Below, piece by piece: positions 1 to 7,245 of a stretch of DNA of 18,396 nucleotides. Position 1 is the first letter of the stretch; each line of letters opens with the position of its first letter. The DNA lies in assembly GCA_037131165.1 (NCBI GenBank), contig JBAXRO010000034.1, positions 1 through 18,396 on the forward strand. Direction: 5' to 3'. Under the pieces are notes generated by a model. The model saw only the letters and a list, made by a program, of their open reading frames with translations. It did no database searches and had not been told where the DNA came from. Source of the DNA: WLNJ01 sp037131165. GTDB lineage: Bacteria; Actinomycetota; Thermoleophilia; Solirubrobacterales; Solirubrobacteraceae. Both the position numbers and the translations under genes were made by a program.

Positions 1-656
1 GGGGCGAGGACCGCAACCCCGGAATGACCCGCCGCCTCGACTGCGGCCTTGAAGGCGCCGGCGTCGGCCTCGATCGGGGGGAATGTGTCGTAGTGGCACG
101 GAACGACCGTCTTCGCGCCGATCAGGCGACACGCCTCGACTGCGTCATGGCGATCCATCGTGTAGTGGCCGCCGATCGGGACGAAGGCAACATCGATCTC
201 CGCCGGGCGCCCGGACACAAGGGCGAGATCGCCGAACAGCGAGGTGTCGCCGAGGTGGTAGACGGTCTTGCCACCGAGGTTGACCACCAGCCCGGCCGGC
301 GTGTTGACGGTTCCCTTCGGGGTCGTCGAGGTGTGCCATGCCGGTACGAGCTTGACCCAGCCCCAATCGAACTCCACCGTCCCGCCGAGGTTCGGGTCGA
401 AGGTCTCGACCCCCTCGTCGGCGATCTCGCCGGCCAGCTCGACGATCGCGACGACAGGGGCGCCCGTCCGCTTGGCGATCGCCACCGTGTCGCCGAGGTG
501 ATCGGCGTGCCCGTGGGTGACGAGGATCGCGTCTGCCGACAGGTCGTCGGCCTCGACCGCGGCTTTCGGGTTGCCGGTGAGGAACGGATCGACGAGGACG
601 GTGGTTTCCCCTTCGGTCAGCTCGAAGGCCGAATGGCCGAGATAGCGGATCTGCAT
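1..656 (-). CDS. UPF0173-type metallo-beta-lactamase-fold hydrolase (3' end cut by window)
   Basis: The reading frame opens at the ATG at 656 and runs off the left edge after 218 codons, so only the last few residues are missing if it has the usual length of about 225. The protein starts MQIRYLGHSAFEL and carries the metal-binding HxHxDH motif (H48, H50, D52, H53), then H108, the LGDT segment with D137, H164 and H188. This arrangement is typical of the UPF0173/UlaG-like branch of the metallo-beta-lactamase superfamily, cytoplasmic dinuclear-metal hydrolases whose substrates are mostly unknown. A strong ribosome binding site (GGGGAGGAG) lies 5 bases before the ATG. The ATG shares one base with the stop codon of the upstream gene (TGATG), so the two are probably translationally coupled. 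The family call is firm; the substrate cannot be told. Confidence 0.9.
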   Translation of the reverse strand, partial: MQIRYLGHSAFELTEGETTVLVDPFLTGNPKAAVEADDLSADAILVTHGHADHLGDTVAIAKRTGAPVVAIVELAGEIADEGVETFDPNLGGTVEFDWGWVKLVPAWHTSTTPKGTVNTPAGLVVNLGGKTVYHLGDTSLFGDLALVSGRPAEIDVAFVPIGGHYTMDRHDAVEACRLIGAKTVVPCHYDTFPPIEADAGAFKAAVEAAGHSGVAVLA

Positions 657-1009
657 CAGGTCTCCTCCCCAGGGTCCGCGGCGCCGGACGAGCCGCCCTC
701 GAGGACGCGGAACAGCTCAAGCCCTACAGCAACCCCGATGAACATCCCGACACGTGTTTCTTCAGCAACAAGGGTACGGATCGCCCGCTCCCGCGCAAGG
801 GGGTCGACCTCGGCCAAAGCCGACCTGACGGCCTCCGTGTGGGCGGAATCGAACCATCCACCCTCCTCGAGGGCCTGAGCGAGGATCCGCTGGAGCTGAG
901 GCGCCGCCTCAGCCGCCTCACGCTGCGCCTGATCGAGCCTGCCCGGCTCGGATAGCTGTTCGAGCGCCGCCTCGATCGCCTCGCTGGAGTGTGGTTGCGA
1001 GGCGCTCAC
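656..1009 (-). CDS. Conserved-looking small helical protein, function unknown
   Basis: A 117-residue protein with a GTG start. I do not recognise a family. It has no signal peptide. Residues 8-80 look alpha-helical and rich in Ala, Glu and Arg, and residues 85-103 (TRVGMFIGVAVGLELFRVL) are the most hydrophobic part, possibly a buried helix rather than a clear membrane segment. The tail is acidic and glycine-rich. It sits between the rhomboid-like gene (10 bases upstream) and the metallo-hydrolase (TGATG overlap), so it belongs to a three-gene operon. An AGGA about 8 bases before the GTG could be its ribosome binding site. The same bases form part of a TAGGAT hexamer (1017-1022) that also contains the upstream stop codon, so a separate leaderless start cannot be excluded. 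Confidence 0.75.
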   Translation of the reverse strand: MSASQPHSSEAIEAALEQLSEPGRLDQAQREAAEAAPQLQRILAQALEEGGWFDSAHTEAVRSALAEVDPLARERAIRTLVAEETRVGMFIGVAVGLELFRVLEGGSSGAADPGEET

Positions 1010-1019
1010 GATCGCGATC

Positions 1020-1787
1020 CTACCCGGAGCGCTCGCGACGCTCGCGAACGACCACCAAGCAGCCGGTGAGGATCCCGACCACCAAGCCCGCCCCGAGCGC
1101 GTACCACGAGGCGCCAGCCCCGAAAGCAGGGAGCACCGAGAGGACGATCAACACCACGAGAGGGCCCACGAGGTCCTCCTCCTCGCCGTCGCGATTGGCC
1201 TCGACCACGGAGAAGCACCGGGCAACTGTCACTGCGACAGCGGCTGCGAGCGCGCCGCCGGCCGGGCTCGCGCCGTCGATCGAGGCAAGCCAGGCCCCGG
1301 CACCGCCTGCGACGACCCAGACCGCAAGCGTGGCAACCCTGCCGAGGCTCCGCTCGAGCCGCGCCCCGAAGATCGCGAACGAGGCGAGGGCGATGAAGCC
1401 GTAGGCCGCCCCCAGATGGACGAACGGCGTCGTAAGCAACTTCCAGCGCTCATCGGTGAGCGAACCGAAGACCTCCACTCTCCTCGGGCTTATGAAACCG
1501 GCCCTGACCAGGCAGCTCAGGACGATCGACGCGAGGACCAAGCTCGGAACGACCACGAGCCTGCGCTCGCCGAAGCCGGGACCGCTGGAGAGGCTGATCT
1601 TCGGCCGTCGCCTCTCGGCCCGTTTGCGGAGCCGATCAGCTTTGCGGGCCGGGTCTTCGCGGGAGCCGAGCTTCGGCGCCCGCTTGCGCACCCGGCTGCC
1701 GCAGTAGGGGCACTCAGTGACATACGGGCTGACCTGCGATCCGCAGTTGGGGCAGACGACGCGCAGGTCGGGGGCTTCATCGTCCAC
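1020..1787 (-). CDS. Zinc-ribbon plus rhomboid-like membrane protein, probably catalytically dead
   Basis: The 255-residue protein begins with a zinc ribbon (C12, C15, C26, C29; CPNC and CPYC knuckles), then a basic linker (31-75) and about six hydrophobic segments from residue 76 to 247. Residues 115-150 follow the rhomboid pattern (WKLLTTPFVHLG to GARLERSLG). Active rhomboids need a GxSG serine and a histidine in the last core helix. Here the serine segment reads GASP (S174), the last helix reads SWYALGAG with no histidine, and the first-half H-x4-H-x3-N reads H124, Y129, A133. The fold looks rhomboid but the Ser-His pair is incomplete, so a non-proteolytic membrane role is inferred. The start is GTG, with a TATTCT hexamer 6 bases upstream and no good ribosome binding site. 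It is divergent from the DUF2090 gene and first in its operon. Confidence 0.8.
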   Translation of the reverse strand: MDDEAPDLRVVCPNCGSQVSPYVTECPYCGSRVRKRAPKLGSREDPARKADRLRKRAERRRPKISLSSGPGFGERRLVVVPSLVLASIVLSCLVRAGFISPRRVEVFGSLTDERWKLLTTPFVHLGAAYGFIALASFAIFGARLERSLGRVATLAVWVVAGGAGAWLASIDGASPAGGALAAAVAVTVARCFSVVEANRDGEEEDLVGPLVVLIVLSVLPAFGAGASWYALGAGLVVGILTGCLVVVRERRERSG

Positions 1788-1793
1788 GGCGAG

Positions 1794-1803
1794 AGAATAG
1801 ACT
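1794..1803. promoter_or_regulatory. Overlapping divergent -10 elements (bidirectional promoter)
   Basis: On the minus strand TATTCT (1799 down to 1794) sits 6 bases before the GTG of the rhomboid-like gene. On the plus strand TAGACT (1798-1803) would start a leader of about 25 bases for the DUF2090 gene. The two hexamers share the central TA. Only 48 bases separate the two start codons. No clear -35 is visible for either direction. Confidence 0.5.
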
Positions 1804-1835
1804 CCGACTCGTCACCCGACCCACAGGAAGGTTCC

Positions 1836-2747
1836 ATGTCACTTGGATACTCCGAATGCCGACTGTTCATCCTCGCCTTCGATCACCGCGGCAGTTTCCA
1901 GACCAAGATGTTCGGCATCGAGGGTTCACCGGACCCCGAGCAGACCGAGACGATCAGCGACGCCAAGCGCCTCGTCTACGAAGGGATGGTGCTCGCAGTG
2001 GAGCGGGGCGCCAAGGCCGGAGCGACGGGCGTGCTCGTCGACGAGCAGTTCGGCAGCAACGTCCCGGAGAGCGCCAAGGCCGCCGGCCTGAAGCTCGCGA
2101 TGCCGGTCGAGAAGAGCGGCCAGAACGAGTTCGACTTCGAATACGGCGACGACTTCGGCGCGCACATCGAGAAGTTCGACCCTGACTTCTCGAAGGTCCT
2201 CGTCCGCTACAACCCCGAGGGCGACGCGACGATGAACGAGCGTCAGCTCGGTCGCCTGAAGCTGCTCTCCGACTGGCTGCACGAGAACGACAGGAAGTTC
2301 CTGTTCGAACTGCTCGTGCCGGCCGAGCCGCAGCAGCTCGAATCGGTCGGAGGCGACACCGACCGCTACGACGCCGAGCTTCGGCCCGAGCTGATGAGGG
2401 GTGCGATCGAGGCAATCCAGAACGCCGGCATCGAGGCGGACATCTGGAAGATCGAGGGAGTCGACCGCCGCGAGGACGCCGAGATGCTCGCCGAGCAGAC
2501 CCGCACCGGCGGCCGCGACGGAGTCGTCTGCGTGCTGCTCGGCCGTGGCGCCAGCGACGCGAAGGTCGACCACTGGCTGCGTGAGGCCGCCCCGGTCGAC
2601 GGGTTCATCGGGTTCGCGATCGGCCGGTCGATCTGGTGGGACTCGCTGAAGGGATTCCTCGACGGCAGCCTGCCGCGCGAGGAGGCTGCTTCCCAAATCG
2701 CCGACAACTACCTCCGCTTCATCGGTGTCTACGAGGACGCCGCCTGA
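1836..2747 (+). CDS. Stand-alone DUF2090 protein, aldolase-like TIM barrel
   Basis: The frame is open further upstream, but the start at 1836 is chosen because AGGAAGG lies just before it and the homologous N-terminus begins here (LFILAFDHRGSFQ, residues 10-22). The 303-residue protein shows successive beta-strand motifs of a TIM barrel: GVLVDEQFG (65-73), MPVEKSGQ (89-96), VLVRYNPEGD (121-130), KFLFELLVPA (154-163), IWKIEGVD (203-210), VCVLLGRGA (231-239) and GFAIGRSIWWDSL (259-271). DUF2090 is best known as the C-terminal domain of IolC-type proteins, where it is linked to 2-deoxy-5-keto-gluconate-6-phosphate aldolase activity. K205 in the WKIEG strand could be a Schiff-base lysine (inference). 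No inositol genes are in the window and no kinase domain is fused, so its substrate is open. A terminator hairpin follows at 2796-2825. Confidence 0.88.
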   Translation: MSLGYSECRLFILAFDHRGSFQTKMFGIEGSPDPEQTETISDAKRLVYEGMVLAVERGAKAGATGVLVDEQFGSNVPESAKAAGLKLAMPVEKSGQNEFDFEYGDDFGAHIEKFDPDFSKVLVRYNPEGDATMNERQLGRLKLLSDWLHENDRKFLFELLVPAEPQQLESVGGDTDRYDAELRPELMRGAIEAIQNAGIEADIWKIEGVDRREDAEMLAEQTRTGGRDGVVCVLLGRGASDAKVDHWLREAAPVDGFIGFAIGRSIWWDSLKGFLDGSLPREEAASQIADNYLRFIGVYEDAA

Positions 2748-2795
2748 GCAGTCTCCATCCGTGACCGAACGGTCGCGGCAAGCAACGAGCTCGAC

Positions 2796-2825
2796 AAGGG
2801 CGGGTGCCGAAAGGCGCTCGCCCTT
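2796..2825 (+). terminator. Hairpin terminator after the DUF2090 gene
   Basis: A 13-bp stem (AAGGGCGGGTGCC with GGCGCTCGCCCTT, two G-T pairs) closes a GAAA tetraloop. It lies 48 bases after the stop and before the promoter of the nuclease gene. No T-run follows, as is common for GC-rich actinobacterial terminators. Confidence 0.7.
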
Positions 2826-2847
2826 CGTCGTCGTGGGCGATCGCCAT

Positions 2848-2853
2848 TAGCCT
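2848..2853 (+). promoter_or_regulatory. -10-like TAGCCT, near-leaderless start of the nuclease gene
   Basis: TAGCCT lies 9 bases before the ATG at 2863. There is no convincing ribosome binding site, so the transcript probably begins at or within a few bases of the start codon. No -35 is evident. Confidence 0.4.
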
Positions 2854-2862
2854 CCGCACGGA

Positions 2863-3417
2863 ATGGTTCGCACGCCCCGCATCGCGCCACCCCTGGTGAC
2901 TCTCATTGCCCTCACGGCCGCCCTCTCCGGGTGCTCCGGGGGCGCGGACGATCGGGCTTCTGTCGGCAGTGACCAGCTGGTCAGGGTCCAGCGTGTGGTG
3001 GACGGGGACACGATCGTCGTACGGACGGCGAACGGGACCGACAGGGTTCGCTACATCGGGGTCGACACGCCGGAGTCCGTGAAGCCGAACACCCCAGTCC
3101 AGTGCTGGGGCAAGAAGGCATCGGCCCTCAACCGCTCGATGGTCGAGGGCCGCCGCGTGAATCTCAAGTACGACCGTGAGCGGAGGGACCGTTACGGGCG
3201 ACTTCTGGCATACGTCAGCCGCGAGGACGGCCTCGACGTCAACGCAGCCCTGATCTCGGCCGGAGCGGCCAAGACCTTGGAGATATCGCCCAATACGAGC
3301 CGGGCAGCGCGGTTCAGGGGGCTGGAGAGGAAAGCCCGGAGCGAGCGGCGGGGAATGTGGGGTGAGTGCCCTGCGTCACAGGGTTCCGGGGGCTCCTTGG
3401 TACTCTTTTCGGGCTGA
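2863..3417 (+). CDS. Secreted thermonuclease (SNase-like) lipoprotein
   Basis: A 184-residue protein with a lipoprotein signal: basic start (MVRTPR), hydrophobic stretch 9-21 and lipobox LSGC with C24 as the acylated residue. The rest is a staphylococcal-nuclease domain. VVDGDT (45-50, D49), RYIGVDTPE (63-71; R63, D68, E71) and DRYGR (109-113, R113) match the calcium- and phosphate-contacting residues D21, R35, D40, E43 and R87 of the S. aureus enzyme, so it should be an active Ca-dependent phosphodiesterase acting on DNA or RNA outside the membrane. Cysteines at 81 and 169 could form a disulfide. Its stop codon overlaps the next ATG (TGATG at 3415-3419), which implies coupled translation with the small membrane protein downstream. 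The role, nutrient scavenging or extracellular DNA clearing, is inferred. Confidence 0.88.
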   Translation: MVRTPRIAPPLVTLIALTAALSGCSGGADDRASVGSDQLVRVQRVVDGDTIVVRTANGTDRVRYIGVDTPESVKPNTPVQCWGKKASALNRSMVEGRRVNLKYDRERRDRYGRLLAYVSREDGLDVNAALISAGAAKTLEISPNTSRAARFRGLERKARSERRGMWGECPASQGSGGSLVLFSG

Positions 3418-3683
3418 TGTCGGTTCAAGCAACGCGACAACGACCGCGAATCCGCAGGTCGATCCATGACTTCGAAGAGGCGTTCCGCGCCGAGGCTGCG
3501 CGTGAACGGGAGCGCTTGACTGCCCTTCGCAAGGATGCGAAGCGCAGGACCCGCAGGCGTCAGCGCGAGCAGACGATCAAGAAGGGGCGTATGCGCTTCG
3601 CCCTGCTGGTCGCCTCGATGATCGGGACCGCGGTCCTCGTCACCGTCGTGATGCTCGAGACGCTCGCTTGGCTGCTCGGCTGA
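3417..3683 (+). CDS. Small membrane protein with a highly charged helix, function unknown
   Basis: The frame opens earlier inside the nuclease gene, but the ATG at 3417 overlapping the nuclease stop (TGATG) is the natural start, giving 88 residues. Residues 7-58 form a strongly charged, mostly basic helix (many Arg, Lys and Glu) and residues 60-87 are a single membrane segment ending in WLLG at the C-terminus. By the positive-inside rule the basic helix should face the cytoplasm. I recognise no family. Its coupling to a secreted nuclease suggests co-expression but not necessarily a joint function. No clear terminator follows before the next gene. Confidence 0.72.
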   Translation: MSVQATRQRPRIRRSIHDFEEAFRAEAARERERLTALRKDAKRRTRRRQREQTIKKGRMRFALLVASMIGTAVLVTVVMLETLAWLLG

Positions 3684-3742
3684 GCCGGCCCGGCCGCCTG
3701 AACACCTCCCTCCCCGCTGCTCGGCCGCCCGGCCCGTTCGGA

Positions 3743-3748
3743 TAGAGT
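3743..3748 (+). promoter_or_regulatory. -10-like TAGAGT before the HTH-like protein gene
   Basis: TAGAGT ends 10 bases before the ATG at 3759. The 10 bases between carry no ribosome binding site. A very short leader or leaderless start is likely. No -35 is obvious. Confidence 0.4.
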
Positions 3749-3758
3749 CACGCGCACC

Positions 3759-4256
3759 ATGACCAGAAAGTCCCTAAAACCACAGCTCAATCAGATTCGA
3801 GCCTGGGTCCAACAGGGCCGGACGGACGCGTGGATCGCACACCAGCTGGAGGTAACCGTCCAGCAGATCGACAGCTTCAAGCGCGAACAGGGCCTCAGCC
3901 CGGAGTCCGCATCCGGCAGCGTGCCGGGCGCAGTTGACCTCCGGGATGAAGACGACGCCCTTGTCGCCGCCCAGCTCGAGGCCGAAGAGGCCAAGGCAGC
4001 CGAGGAGGCCAAAGCGGCCGCCGAGGCCGAAGCGGAGGCCCGCAAGGCCGCCGCAGCCGAGGCCGCGGCCTCAGGCAATGGCGGGCGCCCCATTGAGGGC
4101 ACATTCGATCACGGCGAAGAGGGCTACGGCCTCTGGCTCGACCCCTCGGTCGCCGACGATCCCGTGTACGCAGAGCACTGGGCCGGGCATCGCCCCGTCG
4201 AGGTCACGATCGAGGAGAACCAGATCGTGATCCGTCGCAGCAACGACGACGACTGA
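3759..4256 (+). CDS. HTH-like, Ala/Glu coiled-coil protein with a C-terminal domain; function unknown
   Basis: A 165-residue acidic cytoplasmic protein in three parts. Residues 8-45 (IRAWVQQGRTDAWIAHQL then VTVQQIDSFKRE) look like a helix-turn-helix with a 'which residues to bind' pattern reminiscent of small DNA-binding domains. Residues 66-105 are a low-complexity Ala/Glu/Lys helix, either a coiled coil or a rigid spacer. Residues 112-160 (starting EGTFDHGEEGYGLWLDP, ending IEENQIVIRRS) form a compact domain with conserved-looking aromatics and a beta-rich end. I do not know this family. The gene has its own promoter-like hexamer and is convergent with the gene at 4348-4683, separated by a strong hairpin. 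A regulatory or nucleoid-related role is only a guess. Confidence 0.78.
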   Translation: MTRKSLKPQLNQIRAWVQQGRTDAWIAHQLEVTVQQIDSFKREQGLSPESASGSVPGAVDLRDEDDALVAAQLEAEEAKAAEEAKAAAEAEAEARKAAAAEAAASGNGGRPIEGTFDHGEEGYGLWLDPSVADDPVYAEHWAGHRPVEVTIEENQIVIRRSNDDD

Positions 4257-4269
4257 GCACCCAAGCAGC

Positions 4270-4310
4270 GGATCGCCGTCGGGGGCGCAGCAAGCCCCCG
4301 GCGGCGATCC
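4270..4310. terminator. 17-bp hairpin, bidirectional terminator between convergent genes
   Basis: GGATCGCCGTCGGGGGC pairs with GCCCCCGGCGGCGATCC (one G-T pair) around a 7-base loop, starting 14 bases after the plus-strand stop at 4256. It is symmetric enough to act in both directions. No T-run on either side. Confidence 0.7.
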
Positions 4311-4326
4311 ACCAGCAGCCACCGCC

Positions 4327-4344
4327 AGCCCCGCTCTCGGGGCT
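4327..4344 (-). terminator. Short hairpin terminator for the minus-strand gene
   Basis: A 7-bp stem (AGCCCCG with CGGGGCT) and 4-base loop begins 3 bases after the stop codon at 4348-4350. No T-run follows. It stands next to the larger hairpin at 4270-4310. Confidence 0.5.
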
Positions 4345-4347
4345 TGA

Positions 4348-4683
4348 TCAGCGCAGATCGTCGAGCGGCTGGACGATCCGGCCGCCTGCGTAGTCGGACG
4401 CCTCACGGAGATAGCGCCCGAATGCGGCGTCGGCCACGGTCGAGCCCTCCCAGGCGGCGGGAGACCCCGGAGCGGTCTGCAGCGCCAGCTCGAAGCACCA
4501 GTCGGTGCCTTCGGCGTAGAGGTCGGCGAGCTCGGAAGCGGTGAACGGGCCGCCGAGACGGCGCCTCAGCTCCTCGACGATCCGGTCGGTCACGACCTCG
4601 AGCGCCATACGGTCAGTCTCGGCAGCGGCCAGGCGGCGCTGGCCCTCCACCCATTGGAATCGAGCAGACTCGAAATGATCCAC
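4348..4683 (-). CDS. Small helical protein, function unknown
   Basis: A 111-residue soluble protein with a GTG start. It begins MDHFESARFQWVEGQRRL and is mostly helical, with a middle section (FTASELADLYAEGTDWCFELALQ, around 47-69, interrupted here as FTASELADLY and TDWCFELAL) that looks like a folded helical core. I recognise no family and see no catalytic motif, signal peptide or membrane segment. It is separated from ftsB by a hairpin and has its own TACCCT hexamer 6 bases before the GTG with no ribosome binding site, so it is probably a separate leaderless unit. The coding call rests on length, strand consistency with flanking signals and clean boundaries. Confidence 0.7.
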   Translation of the reverse strand: MDHFESARFQWVEGQRRLAAAETDRMALEVVTDRIVEELRRRLGGPFTASELADLYAEGTDWCFELALQTAPGSPAAWEGSTVADAAFGRYLREASDYAGGRIVQPLDDLR

Positions 4684-4689
4684 GGGCCG

Positions 4690-4695
4690 AGGGTA
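4690..4695 (-). promoter_or_regulatory. -10-like TACCCT, leaderless start of the 4348-4683 gene
   Basis: GCTACCCT on the minus strand ends 6 bases before the GTG at 4683. The same GCTACCCT precedes rplY (13087-13092). Confidence 0.45.
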
Positions 4696-4720
4696 GCGTC
4701 GAGACTCGAGGTTGGCCCGG

Positions 4721-4743
4721 CTCGGGGCGCTTGCCGCGCCGAG
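4721..4743 (-). terminator. Possible terminator after ftsB
   Basis: A 9-bp stem with one mismatch (CTCGGCGCG with CGCCCCGAG on the minus strand, 5-base loop) starts 8 bases after the ftsB stop. It would end the long rplY-to-ftsB unit. Confidence 0.4.
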
Positions 4744-4751
4744 GCGGACCG

Positions 4752-5099
4752 TCAGCGGCTGTCGCCGGGGAGACCGGTGACGACCACCGGCACCTCACCG
4801 GGCAGGACCATGCCGAGACGGCGCGCTTGGATCGCCACACCCGAGGCGCCCCGCAGGCCCTTGCGCTGCGCCTGGAGGGCCGCGTTCTGGCTCTCGAGCT
4901 TCCGGAGCTCAGCCGAAGCGTCCGACTGGTCGGACGCGGCCGACACAATCCCCAACAGCGATGCCGCGTAGAGGGCCGCCATCAGGGTCAAGGCAGCGAC
5001 CAGCGCCCAGCGGACGAGGCGATCCCAGCGGACGGCACCCGAGACGGGTGCGCTCCTCGTGCGCCGCGGAACGGCTGGGGTTCGGGCAGTGCTCGACAT
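4752..5099 (-). CDS. ftsB: FtsB/DivIC-family cell division protein (septum formation initiator)
   Basis: A 115-residue bitopic membrane protein: a basic Pro/Arg-rich cytoplasmic tail (1-30), one membrane segment (31-52), a short coiled coil (about 58-84, with heptad-like leucines in ELRKLESQNAALQAQ) and the family's C-terminal motif ARRLGMVLPGEVPVVV (92-107). FtsB/DivIC bridges FtsL and FtsQ/DivIB in the divisome outside the membrane. Position directly after enolase is classic for this gene in many bacteria and strengthens the call. The gap to eno is 50 bases. A GGAGG abuts the ATG with no spacing, which is too close for an ordinary ribosome binding site, and no better in-frame ATG or GTG exists nearby, so initiation may depend on coupling or on an unusual start. 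Confidence 0.9.
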   Translation of the reverse strand: MSSTARTPAVPRRTRSAPVSGAVRWDRLVRWALVAALTLMAALYAASLLGIVSAASDQSDASAELRKLESQNAALQAQRKGLRGASGVAIQARRLGMVLPGEVPVVVTGLPGDSR

Positions 5100-5149
5100 C
5101 CTCCAGACTCGCCCTTCGCGGTCCGGAGCCGGAATCCTCCCCGGTCAGG

Positions 5150-6420
5150 TCAAATGCGAAAGACCGACCGCCCTGGGAAGACGGCCCGATCGCCGAGCGC
5201 CTCCTCGATCCTGAGCAGCTGGTTGTACTTCGCTACCCGATCGGAACGCGACGGCGCACCGGTCTTGATCTGCCCGCAGCCGGTTGCGACGGCGAGGTCG
5301 GCGATCGTCGTGTCCTCGGTCTCGCCCGAGCGGTGCGACATGACGGCAGCGTAGCCGGCCTCCTTGGCGACCTGGACAGCCTCCAGGGTCTCGGTGAGGG
5401 TGCCGATCTGGTTGACCTTGACGAGGATCGCGTTGGCCGCGCCCTCGTCGATGCCGCGACGCAGCCTCGATGCATTGGTCACGAAGAGGTCGTCGCCAAC
5501 GAGCTGGACCTTCTCGCCGATCCTTGCGGTCAGCGCTTTCCAGCCGTCCCAGTCCTCCTCGTCCATCCCGTCCTCGATCGAGACGATCGGGTACCTCGCG
5601 CAGAGATCCGCCCAGTAGGAGGCCATCTCGTCGCTCGAGAGGCTGCGGCCCTCGTGCTCGAGCTCGTAGGCGCTGCCGTTGTAGACCTCACTCGTCGCCG
5701 GATCGAGGGCGATCGCGACATCCTCTCCCGGCTCGTAGCCCGCAGCCGAGATGCCCTCCATCAGCAGCTCGAGAGCCGCCTCGTTGGAGGGGAGGTCGGG
5801 CGCAAAGCCACCCTCGTCGCCGACTGTGGTCGAGAGACCGCGGTCGTGAAGGGTCGCCTTGAGCGAGTGGAAGACCTCTGCCCCCATTTGCAGGCACTCC
5901 GAAAAGCTCGAAGCACCGAACGGGACGACCATGAACTCCTGGAAGTCGACGGAGTTGTCGGCGTGAGCGCCGCCGTTGATGACGTTCATCATCGGCACCG
6001 GCAGCTTGCAGGCCTCGGCCCCGCCGAGCTTGCGCCAAAGCGGCTCATGCTGGTCGGCCGCGTCGGCGTGGGCGAGTGCCAGCGAGACGCCGAGGATCGC
6101 ATTTGCTCCGAGCCTCGACTTGTTCGGGGTGCCGTCGAGCTCGATCAGCCTGCGGTCGACTGCGGCCTGGTTGCCCGAGTCCATGCCGCTCAGAGCTGAT
6201 GCGATCTCACCGTTGACGTTCGCGACCGCAGTGGTGACGGCCTTGCCCATCCACTCGTCGCCACCGTCACGCAGCTCGGTGGCCTCGAACTCACCGGTCG
6301 AGGCACCGGAAGGGACTGCTGCCCGCCCCCACGCTCCCGACTCGAGCGCGAGTTCGACCTCGACTGTCGGGTTGCCTCGCGAATCAACGATCTGACGTCC
6401 GTGAACTGCTGCGATCTTGC

Positions 6421-6424
<4 letters not shown>
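5150..6424 (-). CDS. eno: Enolase (phosphopyruvate hydratase)
   Basis: Converts 2-phosphoglycerate to phosphoenolpyruvate in glycolysis and back in gluconeogenesis; a cytoplasmic Mg-dependent enzyme. The 424-residue length is standard. Landmarks: DSRGNPT (14-20), PSGASTG (38-44), the catalytic acid E204 in VGDEGGFAP, Mg ligands D241, E284 (SIEDGMDEED) and D311 (VGDDLFVTN), catalytic base K336 (ILVKVNQIGT), SHRSGE with H364, and K387 in GQIKTG. All key residues are present. The ATG overlaps the mazG stop by four bases (ATGA) and a strong GGAGG lies 5 bases upstream, so it is co-expressed with mazG and the genes before it. ftsB follows 50 bases downstream. Confidence 0.98.
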
Positions 6425-7233
<809 letters not shown>

Positions 7234-7245
7234 CGGCGTCCTTGA

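Noticed and set aside
24..878. A 284-codon plus-strand frame at the left end
   Set aside because: Antisense to the UPF0173 hydrolase, which has the metal-binding motifs.
1416..1835. 140-residue N-terminal extension of the DUF2090 frame
   Set aside because: It runs antisense through the rhomboid-like gene; the ribosome binding site and homology begin at 1836.
3966..4075. Repetitive GCC/GAG-rich DNA
   Set aside because: It encodes the Ala/Glu helix of the 3759-4256 protein; the units are irregular codons, not a DNA repeat array.
4961..6199. A 412-codon plus-strand frame opposite eno
   Set aside because: Antisense to an intact enolase; composition is that of a mirrored frame.
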